Assembly (NCBI GenBank): GCA_902787955.1
Contig: CADAIJ010000003.1
Span: 77,907-141,906 of the forward strand
Length of the DNA stretch: 64,000 bases
DNA from: an uncultured Erysipelotrichaceae bacterium
Lineage (GTDB): Bacteria > Bacillota_I > Bacilli_A > RFN20 > CAG-826
Direction of reading: 5' to 3'
In this document: positions 1-9,982 of the stretch, one piece after another
Layout: each line of letters starts with the position of its first letter
Numbering within the stretch: the stretch's first letter is position 1
The notes under the pieces: generated by a model
Told to the model about the DNA's origin: nothing
The model's input: only the letters and a program-made list of their open reading frames with translations
The model's database searches: none
Program-made: the position numbers and the translations under genes

Positions 1-1105
1 CTTTGCCATCTTTAATCAAACGAACGATTTGGACAAGTTCAACTTCAAGGACATCTTTGGAATATCCCTGCATCATAAGAGCGGATTTCATTCGGTTAAT
101 ATAACCATGATGGTCTGCTCCTAAAACATCAACAAGTAAGTCATATCCTCTACTTAATTTGTCTAAGTGATAAGCAATATCAGGCATTAAGTAAGTGAAT
201 TGACCATCTGATTTAACAACTGGACGATCTTTATCATCTAAGAAGTCAGTTGTTTTTAAGAAAGTAGCACCATCAAGAACATAGGTGTATTTAGCAAATT
301 TATTTTTCAATACATCTTGAACATGGTTATCTTTACGAACATCGCTTTCTTTTGTATAGATATCAAAGCTTGTTCTAAATGATTCTAAATCTCTTTTAAT
401 CTTTTCAAATTCTTTTTCGATTCCATATTCCATCATGAAATCAAGTGTCTCTTTAGAATTATCGAGATATTTATCACCATAGGTGTTTTTGAATTCAGTT
501 GCGATATCAATAATATCATGAGCGTGATAACTATCTTCAGGAAGTTCGACTTTTTCTCCAAATAATTGATGGTAACGAATATTTAAAGACATCGCTAATG
601 TAGCAACTTGGTTACCACAGTTATTAAGATAATATTCTCGATCAACATCATAACCAGCGAAATCATATACGCGGCAAATTGAATCGCCGACTGCAGCAAT
701 ACGAGCGTGACCTAAATGTAAGTCACCAGTTGGGTTAGCACTAACGAATTCAACATTAATCTTTTTATTCTTCTTTTCTCCACGACCATAATCATCACCT
801 TTAGCAATAATCATGCTAATAGCGGAATTGATTGTGTCTTTCTTTAAGAAGAAATTAATAAATCCAGGTCCAGCAACTTCAATTTTTTCAATACCTTCTT
901 TATCAATAACTTCCACTAATTCTAAAGCGAAATCACGTGGCTTTTTGCCTAGTCTAGAAGCAGACTTTAAGGCAACGTTTGTCGCGTAATCTCCATGTTC
1001 TTTATTTTTAGTGTTTTCGATAATGATATCCGAAAGCTCAAGAGATAAGTTATATCCCTTTAAGGCGGATTGGATTTTAAGCTTTAATGTTTCTTCAATA
1101 TTCAT
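1..1105 (-). CDS. argS: arginyl-tRNA synthetase, C-terminus cut by window edge
   Basis: Class I aminoacyl-tRNA synthetase that charges tRNA-Arg in the cytosol. I translated the minus strand by eye. The frame is open from ATG at 1105 to the window edge, about 368 residues of a family near 550. It shows the N-terminal Add1-like region, the segment VEFVSANPTGDLHLGHAR with the HLGH (HIGH-class) ATP-binding motif near residues 130-133, and the Rossmann segment DIAYHLDKL. The KMSKS loop and anticodon-binding domain lie outside the window. A promoter sits directly upstream, so argS probably starts its own transcript. Identity is secure. Confidence 0.95.
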   Translation of the reverse strand, partial: MNIEETLKLKIQSALKGYNLSLELSDIIIENTKNKEHGDYATNVALKSASRLGKKPRDFALELVEVIDKEGIEKIEVAGPGFINFFLKKDTINSAISMIIAKGDDYGRGEKKNKKINVEFVSANPTGDLHLGHARIAAVGDSICRVYDFAGYDVDREYYLNNCGNQVATLAMSLNIRYHQLFGEKVELPEDSYHAHDIIDIATEFKNTYGDKYLDNSKETLDFMMEYGIEKEFEKIKRDLESFRTSFDIYTKESDVRKDNHVQDVLKNKFAKYTYVLDGATFLKTTDFLDDKDRPVVKSDGQFTYLMPDIAYHLDKLSRGYDLLVDVLGADHHGYINRMKSALMMQGYSKDVLEVELVQIVRLIKDGK

Positions 1106-1128
1106 AAGTTCTACTTTCGTAAGAGGGT

Positions 1129-1158
1129 ATTATATAGATTTAACTTGTTAAATATCAA
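1129..1158 (-). promoter_or_regulatory. putative argS promoter
   Basis: On the minus strand TTGATA (1153-1158) and TATAAT (1129-1134) are separated by 18 bases, a good sigma-A-type match. The -10 box ends about 23 bases before the argS start codon. The stretch between ispF and argS also holds a weak hairpin (ACTTG/CAAGT). Confidence 0.6.
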
Positions 1159-1165
1159 GTGAAAT

Positions 1166-1645
1166 TTAATTATTTGTTTCAAGAAGGACAGAAGCAACTG
1201 ATTTGATACCTTTTCCTTCTCCGATAATTCCAAGTCCGTTATAGGAACAAGCTTTAACGGAAACTTGGTCATCTTTAACGTCTAACATAACAGCGATATT
1301 CTTAGCGATTTCTTTTTTATATTTGGCTAATTTAGGCTTAGCTGCGCATATTTGAATATCAACGTTATTAACGTGATAGTTATGTTCTCTCATAATCGCT
1401 ACTACTTCATTAAGAAGTAAGACACTAGAGATTCCTTCATAACGAGGATCTGTATCTGGGAAGTGATCGCCTAAATCTCCTAAGGCTAAAGCACCTAAGA
1501 TAGCTTCTGCTAAAGAATGTAAAACAACGTCTGCATCGCTATGCCCTTTTAATCCAGGAGCACCTTCAATATATAAACCACCTAAATAGAGTTTACGGCT
1601 TTCATCAAATGGGTGAATGTCTTCACTATAACCAATTCTAATCAT
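1166..1645 (-). CDS. ispF: 2-C-methyl-D-erythritol 2,4-cyclodiphosphate synthase
   Basis: IspF forms the cyclic diphosphate intermediate of the MEP isoprenoid pathway. I place the start at 1645 because AGGAGG lies 9 bases upstream; an in-frame ATG at 1681 would overlap ychF. The resulting 159-residue protein has normal family length. The start MIRIGYSEDIHPF and HSDADVVLH give the expected metal ligands D9, H11 and H43. The C-terminal motif is KACSYNGLG where the family usually has KATTTExLG, so the conserved Thr-Glu pair is replaced. The gene lies 10 bases after ychF, so the two are probably co-transcribed. No other MEP gene is visible here. Confidence 0.9.
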   Translation of the reverse strand: MIRIGYSEDIHPFDESRKLYLGGLYIEGAPGLKGHSDADVVLHSLAEAILGALALGDLGDHFPDTDPRYEGISSVLLLNEVVAIMREHNYHVNNVDIQICAAKPKLAKYKKEIAKNIAVMLDVKDDQVSVKACSYNGLGIIGEGKGIKSVASVLLETNN

Positions 1646-1655
1646 AGCTAACCTC

Positions 1656-2762
1656 CTAGACATTGAATCTAAAGAAAACAATATCCCCGTCTTTCATTGG
1701 ATATGATTTTCCTTCGATTCTTAATTTACCTGCTTCTTTTAAAGCGGCTTCACTCTTATATTGAACGATATCTTCATAAGAATAGACTTCGGCTTTAATA
1801 AAACCTTTTTCAAAATCACTATGAATGATACCTGCGCATTCAGGTGCTAACATGCCTTGTTTAAAGGTCCACGCTCTAACTTCATCTGGACCAACGGTAA
1901 AGAAAGTGGAAAGATTAAGTAACTTATAGGTGGCTTTGATAATCTTATCTAAACCAGATTCATTAACTCCTAAAGTATTTAAGAACTCAATTCTTTCTTC
2001 TGCTGAAAGTTCAGAAAGCTCAGCTTCAATTTCACAAGAAATAGGAATAACTTGAGCGTTTTCACTAGCGGCAATTTCTTTAACAATATTTAAATATTTG
2101 CAGTTATCTAAATCGCTATAATCGGAATCTGAAACATTAGCGACATAAATAATTGGTTTTAAAGTGAGAAGATGATAGTTTTTAAAAGCAAATTCATAAT
2201 CTTCTGGTTTAAGGTTTGCTTTACGAGCAGGTTCTCCGTTTTGTAATAATTCTTGAAGTGGTTTTAAAATAGAAACTTCATAAATTGATTCTTTATCTTT
2301 ATTAACACGAGCTTTGTTTTCAATCGCGGATAATCTTTTTTCAACTGTAGAAAGATCCGCCATTGCGAGTTCAAGATTAATTGTTTCGATATCACGTTTT
2401 GGATCAACAGTTTCATCAACGTGGATGATTTCGTTTGAATCAAAACAACGAACAACTTCAACAATGGCATCGCATTCTCTAATATGTCCTAAGAATTGGT
2501 TTCCAAGACCTTCGCCATGGGATGCACCACGAACTAAACCAGCGATGTCATAGAACTCAAAAGTAGCTTTGATTGTCTTCTTTGGATTAAATAAATTCGA
2601 TAGGAAGTCCACTCTTTCGTCTGGAACGTTAACTACTCCAGTATTTGGATTAATAGTTGCAAATGGATAGTTTGCAGCTTCAACACGTGAATTTGTAATC
2701 GCGTTAAAAAGGGTGGATTTACCAACATTTGGAAGACCAACAATACCTGCTTTTAATGACAT
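1656..2762 (-). CDS. ychF: redox-regulated ATPase YchF (Obg family)
   Basis: A cytosolic P-loop protein of the Obg/YchF family that binds ATP and associates with ribosomes. The 368 residues match the usual length. Visible are Walker A GLPNVGKST at residues 9-17, the G3 segment DIAGLVRGAS, NVSDSD at the base-specificity (G4) position, and a C-terminal TGS-type domain containing GPDEVRAW and FEKGFIKAEV. An AAGGAAC ribosome-binding site precedes the ATG. It follows the cold-shock gene after 11 bases and precedes ispF. Identity is secure; the cellular role of the family remains loosely defined. Confidence 0.96.
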   Translation of the reverse strand: MSLKAGIVGLPNVGKSTLFNAITNSRVEAANYPFATINPNTGVVNVPDERVDFLSNLFNPKKTIKATFEFYDIAGLVRGASHGEGLGNQFLGHIRECDAIVEVVRCFDSNEIIHVDETVDPKRDIETINLELAMADLSTVEKRLSAIENKARVNKDKESIYEVSILKPLQELLQNGEPARKANLKPEDYEFAFKNYHLLTLKPIIYVANVSDSDYSDLDNCKYLNIVKEIAASENAQVIPISCEIEAELSELSAEERIEFLNTLGVNESGLDKIIKATYKLLNLSTFFTVGPDEVRAWTFKQGMLAPECAGIIHSDFEKGFIKAEVYSYEDIVQYKSEAALKEAGKLRIEGKSYPMKDGDIVFFRFNV

Positions 2763-2773
2763 AATAAAGTTCC

Positions 2774-2980
2774 TTAATCTATAAACTTAATGTTAGTAGC
2801 GTGGTTACCGCGTTCATTAGTTTCAATATCAAATTCAACCTTTTGGCCTTTATAGATTTTGATATCAACACGGTTTGAATCTAGTAAATTTGATTTATGA
2901 AAAAAGATATCATTACCATTAGAGGCATTAATAAAACCATATCCTTTTTGATTATTAAACATTACTACCTTGCCTAACAT
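2774..2980 (-). CDS. cold-shock domain protein
   Basis: A 68-residue single-domain OB-fold protein that binds single-stranded RNA or DNA. RNP1 (KGYGFI) and RNP2 (DIFFHKS) are both present in the expected order, and the start MLGKVVMFNNQKG is typical of the CspA/CspB family. An AGGAG site lies 8 bases before the ATG. It leads a short run with ychF and ispF. I cannot say which csp paralogue this is or whether it is cold induced. Confidence 0.93.
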   Translation of the reverse strand: MLGKVVMFNNQKGYGFINASNGNDIFFHKSNLLDSNRVDIKIYKGQKVEFDIETNERGNHATNIKFID

Positions 2981-3049
2981 ATTTGTTTCTCCTGACTAGG
3001 TAGTTATTTTACATATAAAATAGATTATTGCAACTTGTTTTATGAATTA

Positions 3050-5875
3050 TCAATTCAAAACTGCTTCATTTTCGAAATTTGTTGTTCTTTTTCTTTTATT
3101 CATAATCGCTCTTACAACGATTTGGGAAACAGTGAATGAGGCGATAACTGAGATTAATAAAACAATTAAGATTGGCATTGGATTCAGGATAAAGCCTCCA
3201 TTAGTGCCAAGCATATTGTCCAAAGAGTAAGAAATAGCAAAATCAATAACAATCATTTCAAACATTGAGAAAAGGAATGAAATTAAGGTTTGAACTATTG
3301 CTTCACTTACAAAGGATGAGATTATATCTCTTTTTCTAATTCCAGTATATTTAAAGATCTTAACTTCTTGCTTACTTTCTAAAACACTTAGGATAAGAAC
3401 AGTTGATAAAAGTAGAATTGAGATTAGAGATGCTAAAACAGAAAAGAACATTAAGATTGTTTGAGCGTATTCCATAGTCGTATTTAATGAACCTGCTAAC
3501 TCACCAACCGGATTTGAAAAGATATAGTCACGGTATGTTTTATTTAGTTTCTCCACTAGTAAAGAAGAGTTCACATTTTCATTAAGTTCAAAGACAACCG
3601 ATTTAGGTGTGAGATAAAACATGCTTACTCCTAAATTGTCTCTAAAGAATGAGATAGTCCAGTTGTGATCGTGATATAAGTAATGTTTTTCTTCATTTAT
3701 AATACCAACAATCTTTGCTTTAGATGTTCGATATTCTTTTTTATTATTCTCACTAACTAAGGATTCAGAAACCTCTCCAGCAAGAATTAAATCACTATCA
3801 ATGACAGAATGGCCATTATCTAATTCAAGAGCTAGGCCGTAAGATATTGCAATTTCATTATTATTTAAAGGGAGTCGACCCACTAGTAGCTCTTTTGGGT
3901 GGTTTGAAAAACGAAGTCCACCGCCGATACTATTCATAAAGTTTCCCTGAATAACTCCTTTTGGTAAAGAAAGCTCTACTCCCTCTTCGTTTCCTTTTAC
4001 TGTATCTGCATCAATTGCAGCATCAATCTTTTCTTCATAAATAGAAACAAATAAGTTCTTCGCAAAACCAGATAAAAAGTTCGAGACATAGGAAGCATAA
4101 CCAAAGTCATTAACAAAATAATAATCGTTAAAATTTGAATCAGATTTAATGACATTTTTAATAATATTTGGTCTAACTGCTTTCTTATCTACATAATACG
4201 CTAGAACTCGTTTTTCCTTGCACACCTCCCCTATTTTGCATAAAAGAGGATGAAACTTATTGCTTGTTCTTTCAAAAACATAGTCATAAGCTTCTTCATC
4301 ATAAAATATGGCATCTAGAAACTTTTTTGGATCTTCAAGAGTATGGAAATAAAGAAGTCTAGACATCTCCCAAGGCTTAGATGTTTTTGTGCCATCATTG
4401 CTTGGGAATCGCATCAAATCTTCAAAGACATGTTTGTTCCATAATAAGTTTGTATGGCATAAGGTTGCTTCATTAGATTCAAACACTCCTACGACATGAA
4501 ATATTTGTTCATCTTCATACTGCCAGTCGTTGTTTTTCACATGAACATTTAATGTTACAAAGTTATTGAAAAGATAATCCGCTAATGAATTATAGTTTCT
4601 AAGTATTTTTAAACTAAAACAAAGATTAACCATGTCTGCATAATTGATACCCATTACTACTTCATCATTATCGAGACTAACTACATTTGGAACGATTAAA
4701 GATTTATCCATTTCATTAATCCATTTAAAATCATTGAAACTTCTCATTGAGAAAGATGGCATTTTGTATTTGATTGATGGTGTGGCTATATAGACTTCGT
4801 TTTTATCTTTAAAGAAATCTTCAAAGTTAACTTGATATGTTGCCCCAATCCCATCGATATAATTTGCGTATCTTTGTGATAAGGAAACTAGTTTTTCTTC
4901 GCTTGCAGTATAAACACCTTCGAACATGTTTCCGTTATTTTGTCTCATCTCCATTACTATTTGGTTGCCATTAACGATTTCTGAGAAAGATGATTCGAGT
5001 TTATTCTTCACTGAACTTGTTAATATTAATGACATTCCAATTCCTGTTAAGGATAAAGAAAGCATAAAGTTAGTAACAATAAATCTAAACTTCTTTGAAC
5101 CTATTTTATGAAAGGCATGAGACATCTGAAAACCTATAGGAAGTGCACTCTTTTTAGTTTTCTTCCCTCCTCCGAGCAAAGGTGGTAAATATCCTTCAAC
5201 TGATTCATTAGTTTGGATTTCGTGTGATAATACTTTCCCATCTGAAATCTTAATTATTTGATCCGCTATTTTAGATACGCCTTCTAAATCATGAGTGGCA
5301 ATAATAACCAAAGCATTTTTGGATAACCCTTTTAGAACTTTAAAGATTTGTTCACTATTTTTGCTATCTAATGCGCCAGTTGGTTCATCACATAATAAAA
5401 GTTTAGGTGAATTAATCATTGCTTTAGCAATTGCTACTCTTTGTTTTTCACCACCTGAAAGTTTATTAACTTGTTTCTTAAATAATTCTTGGATACCCAA
5501 TGCCTGAAGAATATCTTTAATTCTTTTCTTTTTTATATGTTCTTTTACATTAGTGGATGAATCCAAAGGCAATTTAATATTTTGATATACCGTTTCTAAA
5601 TTTATTAAATTAAAGTTTTGAAATACATAGCCAATATTTCTTAAACGATAATCTGATAATTCATCATTCTTTAGTGATGCTAGATTAGTTCCATTAATTA
5701 ATATTGTTCCGTTATAAGTTAGATCAACTCCTCCAATTGCGTTTAATAAAGTCGTTTTACCTGAGCCAGACGCTCCAACTAAAGCAATAACGCCTTTATC
5801 AGGGAATTCTAAATTTATAGAATCCAAAATAATTCTTTTTCCAAAGTGTTTAAAAAGTTTATTAATCTTAATCAT
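3050..5875 (-). CDS. MacB-like ABC exporter, fused ATPase and FtsX permease (941 aa)
   Basis: A half-transporter with the ATPase at the N-terminus and the permease behind it. The ATPase shows Walker [10 protein letters not shown] (34-42), signature LSGGEKQR (139-146) and Walker [13 protein letters not shown] (159-170). A first membrane helix follows near 265-285, then about 500 extracytoplasmic residues, then three helices near the C-terminus in the FtsX arrangement (inference from hydrophobicity). It overlaps the next ABC gene by one base (TAATG), so the two proteins are likely made together and may pair. No two-component system or peptide substrate gene is adjacent. Family knowledge suggests mechanotransmission, lipoprotein handling or peptide export; the substrate is unknown. 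Confidence 0.85.
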   Translation of the reverse strand: MIKINKLFKHFGKRIILDSINLEFPDKGVIALVGASGSGKTTLLNAIGGVDLTYNGTILINGTNLASLKNDELSDYRLRNIGYVFQNFNLINLETVYQNIKLPLDSSTNVKEHIKKKRIKDILQALGIQELFKKQVNKLSGGEKQRVAIAKAMINSPKLLLCDEPTGALDSKNSEQIFKVLKGLSKNALVIIATHDLEGVSKIADQIIKISDGKVLSHEIQTNESVEGYLPPLLGGGKKTKKSALPIGFQMSHAFHKIGSKKFRFIVTNFMLSLSLTGIGMSLILTSSVKNKLESSFSEIVNGNQIVMEMRQNNGNMFEGVYTASEEKLVSLSQRYANYIDGIGATYQVNFEDFFKDKNEVYIATPSIKYKMPSFSMRSFNDFKWINEMDKSLIVPNVVSLDNDEVVMGINYADMVNLCFSLKILRNYNSLADYLFNNFVTLNVHVKNNDWQYEDEQIFHVVGVFESNEATLCHTNLLWNKHVFEDLMRFPSNDGTKTSKPWEMSRLLYFHTLEDPKKFLDAIFYDEEAYDYVFERTSNKFHPLLCKIGEVCKEKRVLAYYVDKKAVRPNIIKNVIKSDSNFNDYYFVNDFGYASYVSNFLSGFAKNLFVSIYEEKIDAAIDADTVKGNEEGVELSLPKGVIQGNFMNSIGGGLRFSNHPKELLVGRLPLNNNEIAISYGLALELDNGHSVIDSDLILAGEVSESLVSENNKKEYRTSKAKIVGIINEEKHYLYHDHNWTISFFRDNLGVSMFYLTPKSVVFELNENVNSSLLVEKLNKTYRDYIFSNPVGELAGSLNTTMEYAQTILMFFSVLASLISILLLSTVLILSVLESKQEVKIFKYTGIRKRDIISSFVSEAIVQTLISFLFSMFEMIVIDFAISYSLDNMLGTNGGFILNPMPILIVLLISVIASFTVSQIVVRAIMNKRKRTTNFENEAVLN

Positions 5876-7983
5876 TATTCATCCCTCAATTCTTCGACGA
5901 TCGATTTGTTTTTATATATGGTTAATGGAATAAGGATAAATAAGGTTGAAACTAGTAAAGAAATAATTATTAAAAGTGGAATAAAAAGATACGGTATTCC
6001 TAAGAATGATCGAATAGGTACTTTTATTAAATTATCAAGCATAAAAACATTACTAAAGATGGCGTTTAAGCCGAGTTGTGCTGGGAAAATTATTAAAAAT
6101 GATAATACAAGTGATGCTCCTATAACTATGTAATTTTCTAATAAAAATATAGATGAAATGCTTTTATCTTTAGCGCCTAAAGATGTAAGAATTGCGGATT
6201 CTTTCTTTCGCTCAATAAAGGAAGATAACGAAATCATTCCAATAATGAAATTAACTCCAAAGAAGGCTATGACCATAAAGGCAAATAAAGCTATTGAAAA
6301 TGTATCAATAAATGATGAATAAGTAGTATAGATTTCATAGGTAGATGAGGATATCTCTAGTGCACTTTCATTTTCCTTATTTTCTTGGATTAATAGATAG
6401 AGTTTATCTAAATCATCTACGCTTTTTAAAAACAAATTATAAGAATATCCACTTACGGATTCATCGTCTTTCACATTATTAACATAATCATAAAAAGTAA
6501 AACGTTCGTTTTTATATCGAGATAAGTTATCCATAAGAGTGTTTTTAAGTTCTCTTTCTAAAGAAAGATATGAATAATAAACTTTAGGGGTGTTAAGAAA
6601 GTTAAACTCTTTAACTATCCCCACTATTTTTCCCCGATATGAATAAGAGTAAGTATCTTTAATAACTGGATTATCGTTATCTCCAGTCGCGTAACTTATT
6701 TCACTTTGGCCACTAAAAATAATTACTTTATCGATAACCTTATTAATATTCGGATCAATTGATTTAGCAAACTCTTCATTTACTACTATTTGTTCAATTG
6801 ATTCTTTAGTTGGCAAAGCTCCATATTTTAAAACTTTTGGTAAAGTAAAAGAATCACATAAAGAATATATCGGCATAAATTCCGCACTATCAATACGCGT
6901 AGAATTATATGTAATTTCGGGATAATCAGAAAAAAGATATGAGTAATTATAAGAGACTTCTGCATGGAAATTTGGTTTAACTATTTCGTTAACTTCATCT
7001 CGAGATGGTCTAGTTTGTTTAATAAAAGATAATGGCGAGTTCTCAACTTTATATGTAATCTTTTTAGTAATCGTGGCTCTTTCGCAAGCGAGGTTATTTC
7101 TTAAAGCTTCTCTTTCAGATTCTTTTGATCCATTCGAAAAACCAAAAGATAACATTATTACTAAAAAGCCAAATACATTAACCACTAACGAAAAGATGTT
7201 CTTCTTAAGATTTGCTTTGAGATTCTTTTTTATAAAAAGTTTTGTCCAAAGATTAGAATAACTAGCTTTTAAAGTGTTATCGCTATCGTAGCCTTTATAC
7301 TCATTTATTATTTCATCACCTATTATCTTCCCATCTTCAATTGAAATAATACGGTCTGAATACTGCTCCACTAACTTTTTATGATGAGAAACCATGATTA
7401 CGAGTTTTTCTTTGGATATCTCTTTAAACATATCCATCACCATAGTAGCGTTCGTACTATCAAGCGCTCCAACGGGTTCATCAGCAAGAATAACTTTTGG
7501 ATTAGTAATTAATCCTCTTAAGATGGCAATTCTTTGTTTTTCACCACCAGAAAGTACTTCAGTATTTTGTTTTAATAAGTAGCCTAAAGAGAACTTTCTA
7601 AAGAGTTTTAAGGCCATATCCTCAGCTCTTTTTGGATTTATACCTCTAATTAATAAAGGAAGTATTACGTTTTCTAAAGGGGTTAATTCATCAAAGATGT
7701 TGTAGTGTTGATATATCATCGAAATCTCAAATAAATGTAACTTTGAAAAAGATGATTTAGAGATTTTAGTAATATTTTGATTCTTATAATAAACTTCACC
7801 ATTAGTTGGTTTTTCTAAACCCATAAGCACATTTAATAGAGTGGACTTACCACTTCCAGATTTACCAACAATTGAAACAAGACCTTTATTTGCAAATGAT
7901 AAGGACACATCATTAAGTGCATTAAAAGATCTCTTTTCAATAGAGTAAGTTTTAGTAACATGCTTAAGAACAAAAAACGACAT
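5875..7983 (-). CDS. MacB-like ABC exporter, fused ATPase and FtsX permease (702 aa)
   Basis: Partner of the downstream 941-residue gene, with the same layout. Walker A is GKSGSGKST (40-48), signature LSGGEKQR (144-151), Walker B VILADEPVGALD (164-175). A membrane helix near 255-275 is followed by a shorter external region and three C-terminal helices. The C-terminus EELRDE ends in a TAATG overlap with the next gene. The start at 7983 has a GGGGTG ribosome-binding site, and a small inverted repeat (CACTA/TAGTG) lies just upstream. Two different fused half-transporters side by side suggest a heterodimer (inference). Confidence 0.85.
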   Translation of the reverse strand: MSFFVLKHVTKTYSIEKRSFNALNDVSLSFANKGLVSIVGKSGSGKSTLLNVLMGLEKPTNGEVYYKNQNITKISKSSFSKLHLFEISMIYQHYNIFDELTPLENVILPLLIRGINPKRAEDMALKLFRKFSLGYLLKQNTEVLSGGEKQRIAILRGLITNPKVILADEPVGALDSTNATMVMDMFKEISKEKLVIMVSHHKKLVEQYSDRIISIEDGKIIGDEIINEYKGYDSDNTLKASYSNLWTKLFIKKNLKANLKKNIFSLVVNVFGFLVIMLSFGFSNGSKESEREALRNNLACERATITKKITYKVENSPLSFIKQTRPSRDEVNEIVKPNFHAEVSYNYSYLFSDYPEITYNSTRIDSAEFMPIYSLCDSFTLPKVLKYGALPTKESIEQIVVNEEFAKSIDPNINKVIDKVIIFSGQSEISYATGDNDNPVIKDTYSYSYRGKIVGIVKEFNFLNTPKVYYSYLSLERELKNTLMDNLSRYKNERFTFYDYVNNVKDDESVSGYSYNLFLKSVDDLDKLYLLIQENKENESALEISSSTYEIYTTYSSFIDTFSIALFAFMVIAFFGVNFIIGMISLSSFIERKKESAILTSLGAKDKSISSIFLLENYIVIGASLVLSFLIIFPAQLGLNAIFSNVFMLDNLIKVPIRSFLGIPYLFIPLLIIISLLVSTLFILIPLTIYKNKSIVEELRDE

Positions 7984-8054
7984 ATTTCACCCCTACACTA
8001 TTAAGTAGTGCTAATAGGGATAAAAAATGTCGAAAATTTGGGAAAAATTTAAAT

Positions 8055-8276
8055 CTATTTAGAAGTGAAAGATATACTATCTTTATGCTCAATAACTTTT
8101 TTAAATTTTGTGTTAAATGTATCTCGAGGAATGAGAATAATATTTCCACATCCTTGGCATTGAATCTTTAAATCTGCGCCTAATCTAACAATTTGAAATA
8201 GCTTAGAATGACTTGCACATGGATGTGGCTTTTTCATTTCCACAATGTCATAAAGTTCGTAATTTAAATCCTTCAT
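8055..8276 (-). CDS. DUF951 family zinc-ribbon-like protein
   Basis: A 73-residue protein matching DUF951 (YyzM-like) as I remember the family: YDIVEMKKPHPC, a GADLKIQC segment and CQGCG. Three of the four cysteines fit a small metal-binding knuckle. The function is unknown; homologues often neighbour ychF or parB in Bacillota. The start codon overlaps the fhs stop by one base (TAATG), so it is translated with fhs. Nothing is odd in length. Confidence 0.8.
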   Translation of the reverse strand: MKDLNYELYDIVEMKKPHPCASHSKLFQIVRLGADLKIQCQGCGNIILIPRDTFNTKFKKVIEHKDSISFTSK

Positions 8277-9883
8277 TATTCATCTTCCATTTTGACTGCA
8301 GCAGGAACAAGTGGGAGACCTGGCATAGTCATAATTGCACCAGTTAAGGCAACAATGAAGTTAGCACCCGCAGAGAGGTTAACTTCTTTAATATGCATAG
8401 TGAATCCTCTTGGAGCGCCTTTAACTTTTGGACTATCAGTAAATGATAAAGGTGTCTTTGCCATACATACTGGAGTCTTATCATAACCGAGTTTGGTATA
8501 TGTTTCGATTTGTTCTAAGGCAAGTGGAGAGAATTCAATTGTTTCTGCTCTATAGATTTCTTTACAAACGATTTCAATCTTAGTCTTAATATCTAAATTG
8601 AAGTCATATAATGGGTGATAATTTGATTTAGTTGTTTCAAGTAAATGTTTAACTTTTTGAGCAAAATCAATAGCACCATCGCCACCTTTTAAGAAAGCAT
8701 CAACAAAGGAAACTTCATAATGGTTTTCTTCACACCAATCTTTAAGGACTTTGATTTCTTCTTCGTAATCATTAGCAAAGTGGTTAATAGCAACGATCAC
8801 AGGAACACCGAATTTTTGAATGTTCTCTAAATGTTGGGCTAAGTTTGGAATGCCATCTTTAACCGCTTGAACATTAAGTTTATCAAGTTCTTCAAATGCT
8901 ACACCACCGTGTTGTTTAAGAGCTCTAATTGTCGCAACAATAACAGCAGCATCTGGTTTGAGGTTAGCATTTGGCATACAAATATCCATGAATTTTTCAG
9001 CACCAAGATCAGCGCCGAAGCCAGCCTCTGTAACAACGATATCACCAAGTTTTAAAGCAAGCTTTAAGGCAATGATGGAGTTACATCCATGAGCGATATT
9101 AGCGAATGGTCCACCATGGACTAAGGTTGGGTTATTTTCAACTGTTTGAACAAGGTTTGGTTTTAAGGCTTGTTTCATGAGTTTCATAATCGCATTAGAA
9201 ATACGAAGTTCTCTTAAATAAACAGGTCTTTCATCAAATGTATAAGCAACAATGATGTTGTTTAATCTCTTCTTGAAGTCCTCTTCATCTTTAGCAAGAC
9301 ACATAATAGCCATCATTTCTGAAGCAACAGTAATTTGGAAACCATTGCGATGAGGAACACCATTTTTATTTCCTAAACCAACTTCGATTTCACGAAGAGC
9401 GCGGTCATTCATATCTAACGCTCTCATCCAAACGATACGGTCTGGATTAATGTTTAATTCATTGCCTTGGAAAATATGGTTATCGATGATAGCAGCGATA
9501 AGGTTAATTGATGAAGTTAAGGCGTGCATATCACCAGTGAAATGTAAGTTAATATCTTCTCTAGGTTCAATAGAAGCTAAGCCACCACCAGTTGCACCAC
9601 CTTTAAGGCCAAAGACCGGACCTAAAGAAGGCTCACGAAGGGCGAGCATAACATTTTCACCAATCTTAGCTAAACCTTCAGTTAAGGCAATTGACATTGT
9701 AGTTTTACCTTCACCTGCTTTAGTTGGAGTAATAGCGCTCACTAAAACGAGTTTGCCGTTCTTCTTATCTTTAAGATCTTCCATGATATCAAGGTTGATT
9801 TTAGCCTTATCATTTCCGTATCTTTCTACATACTTTTCAGGAATATTTGCTTTTTTAGCAATAAGTTCAATATTTTCAATCAT
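8276..9883 (-). CDS. fhs: formate--tetrahydrofolate ligase
   Basis: ATP-dependent enzyme that makes 10-formyl-tetrahydrofolate from formate and tetrahydrofolate, feeding purine and fMet synthesis. I start at 9883 because GGAGGAG lies a few bases upstream of this ATG; the in-frame ATG at 9901 would sit before that site. The 535-residue product carries the family P-loop TPTKAGEGKTT, EPSLGPVFGLKGGATGGG and the C-terminal GAIMTMPGLP. It is the first gene of a pair with DUF951. No folate riboswitch is visible upstream. Confidence 0.96.
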   Translation of the reverse strand: MIENIELIAKKANIPEKYVERYGNDKAKINLDIMEDLKDKKNGKLVLVSAITPTKAGEGKTTMSIALTEGLAKIGENVMLALREPSLGPVFGLKGGATGGGLASIEPREDINLHFTGDMHALTSSINLIAAIIDNHIFQGNELNINPDRIVWMRALDMNDRALREIEVGLGNKNGVPHRNGFQITVASEMMAIMCLAKDEEDFKKRLNNIIVAYTFDERPVYLRELRISNAIMKLMKQALKPNLVQTVENNPTLVHGGPFANIAHGCNSIIALKLALKLGDIVVTEAGFGADLGAEKFMDICMPNANLKPDAAVIVATIRALKQHGGVAFEELDKLNVQAVKDGIPNLAQHLENIQKFGVPVIVAINHFANDYEEEIKVLKDWCEENHYEVSFVDAFLKGGDGAIDFAQKVKHLLETTKSNYHPLYDFNLDIKTKIEIVCKEIYRAETIEFSPLALEQIETYTKLGYDKTPVCMAKTPLSFTDSPKVKGAPRGFTMHIKEVNLSAGANFIVALTGAIMTMPGLPLVPAAVKMEDE

Positions 9884-9982
9884 ATTGGCTCCTCCATACA
9901 TAAAAAATAATCTCTTTTTGAGTCACGATAATCAAATGATTTATTAGAGAATACAACAAAGAGATTTATTTATCAATAAATA

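Noticed and set aside
1106-1165. T-box or other tRNA-sensing leader before argS
   Set aside because: The promoter lies within 55 bases of ATG, too little space for a T-box, and no AGGGTGGNACCGCG-type motif is present.
2314-2553. Plus-strand frame opposite ychF
   Set aside because: Antisense shadow of a well-identified gene, with no ribosome-binding site or family match. The same holds for the other long frames lying inside recognised genes, for example 9450-9947 and 14097-14354.
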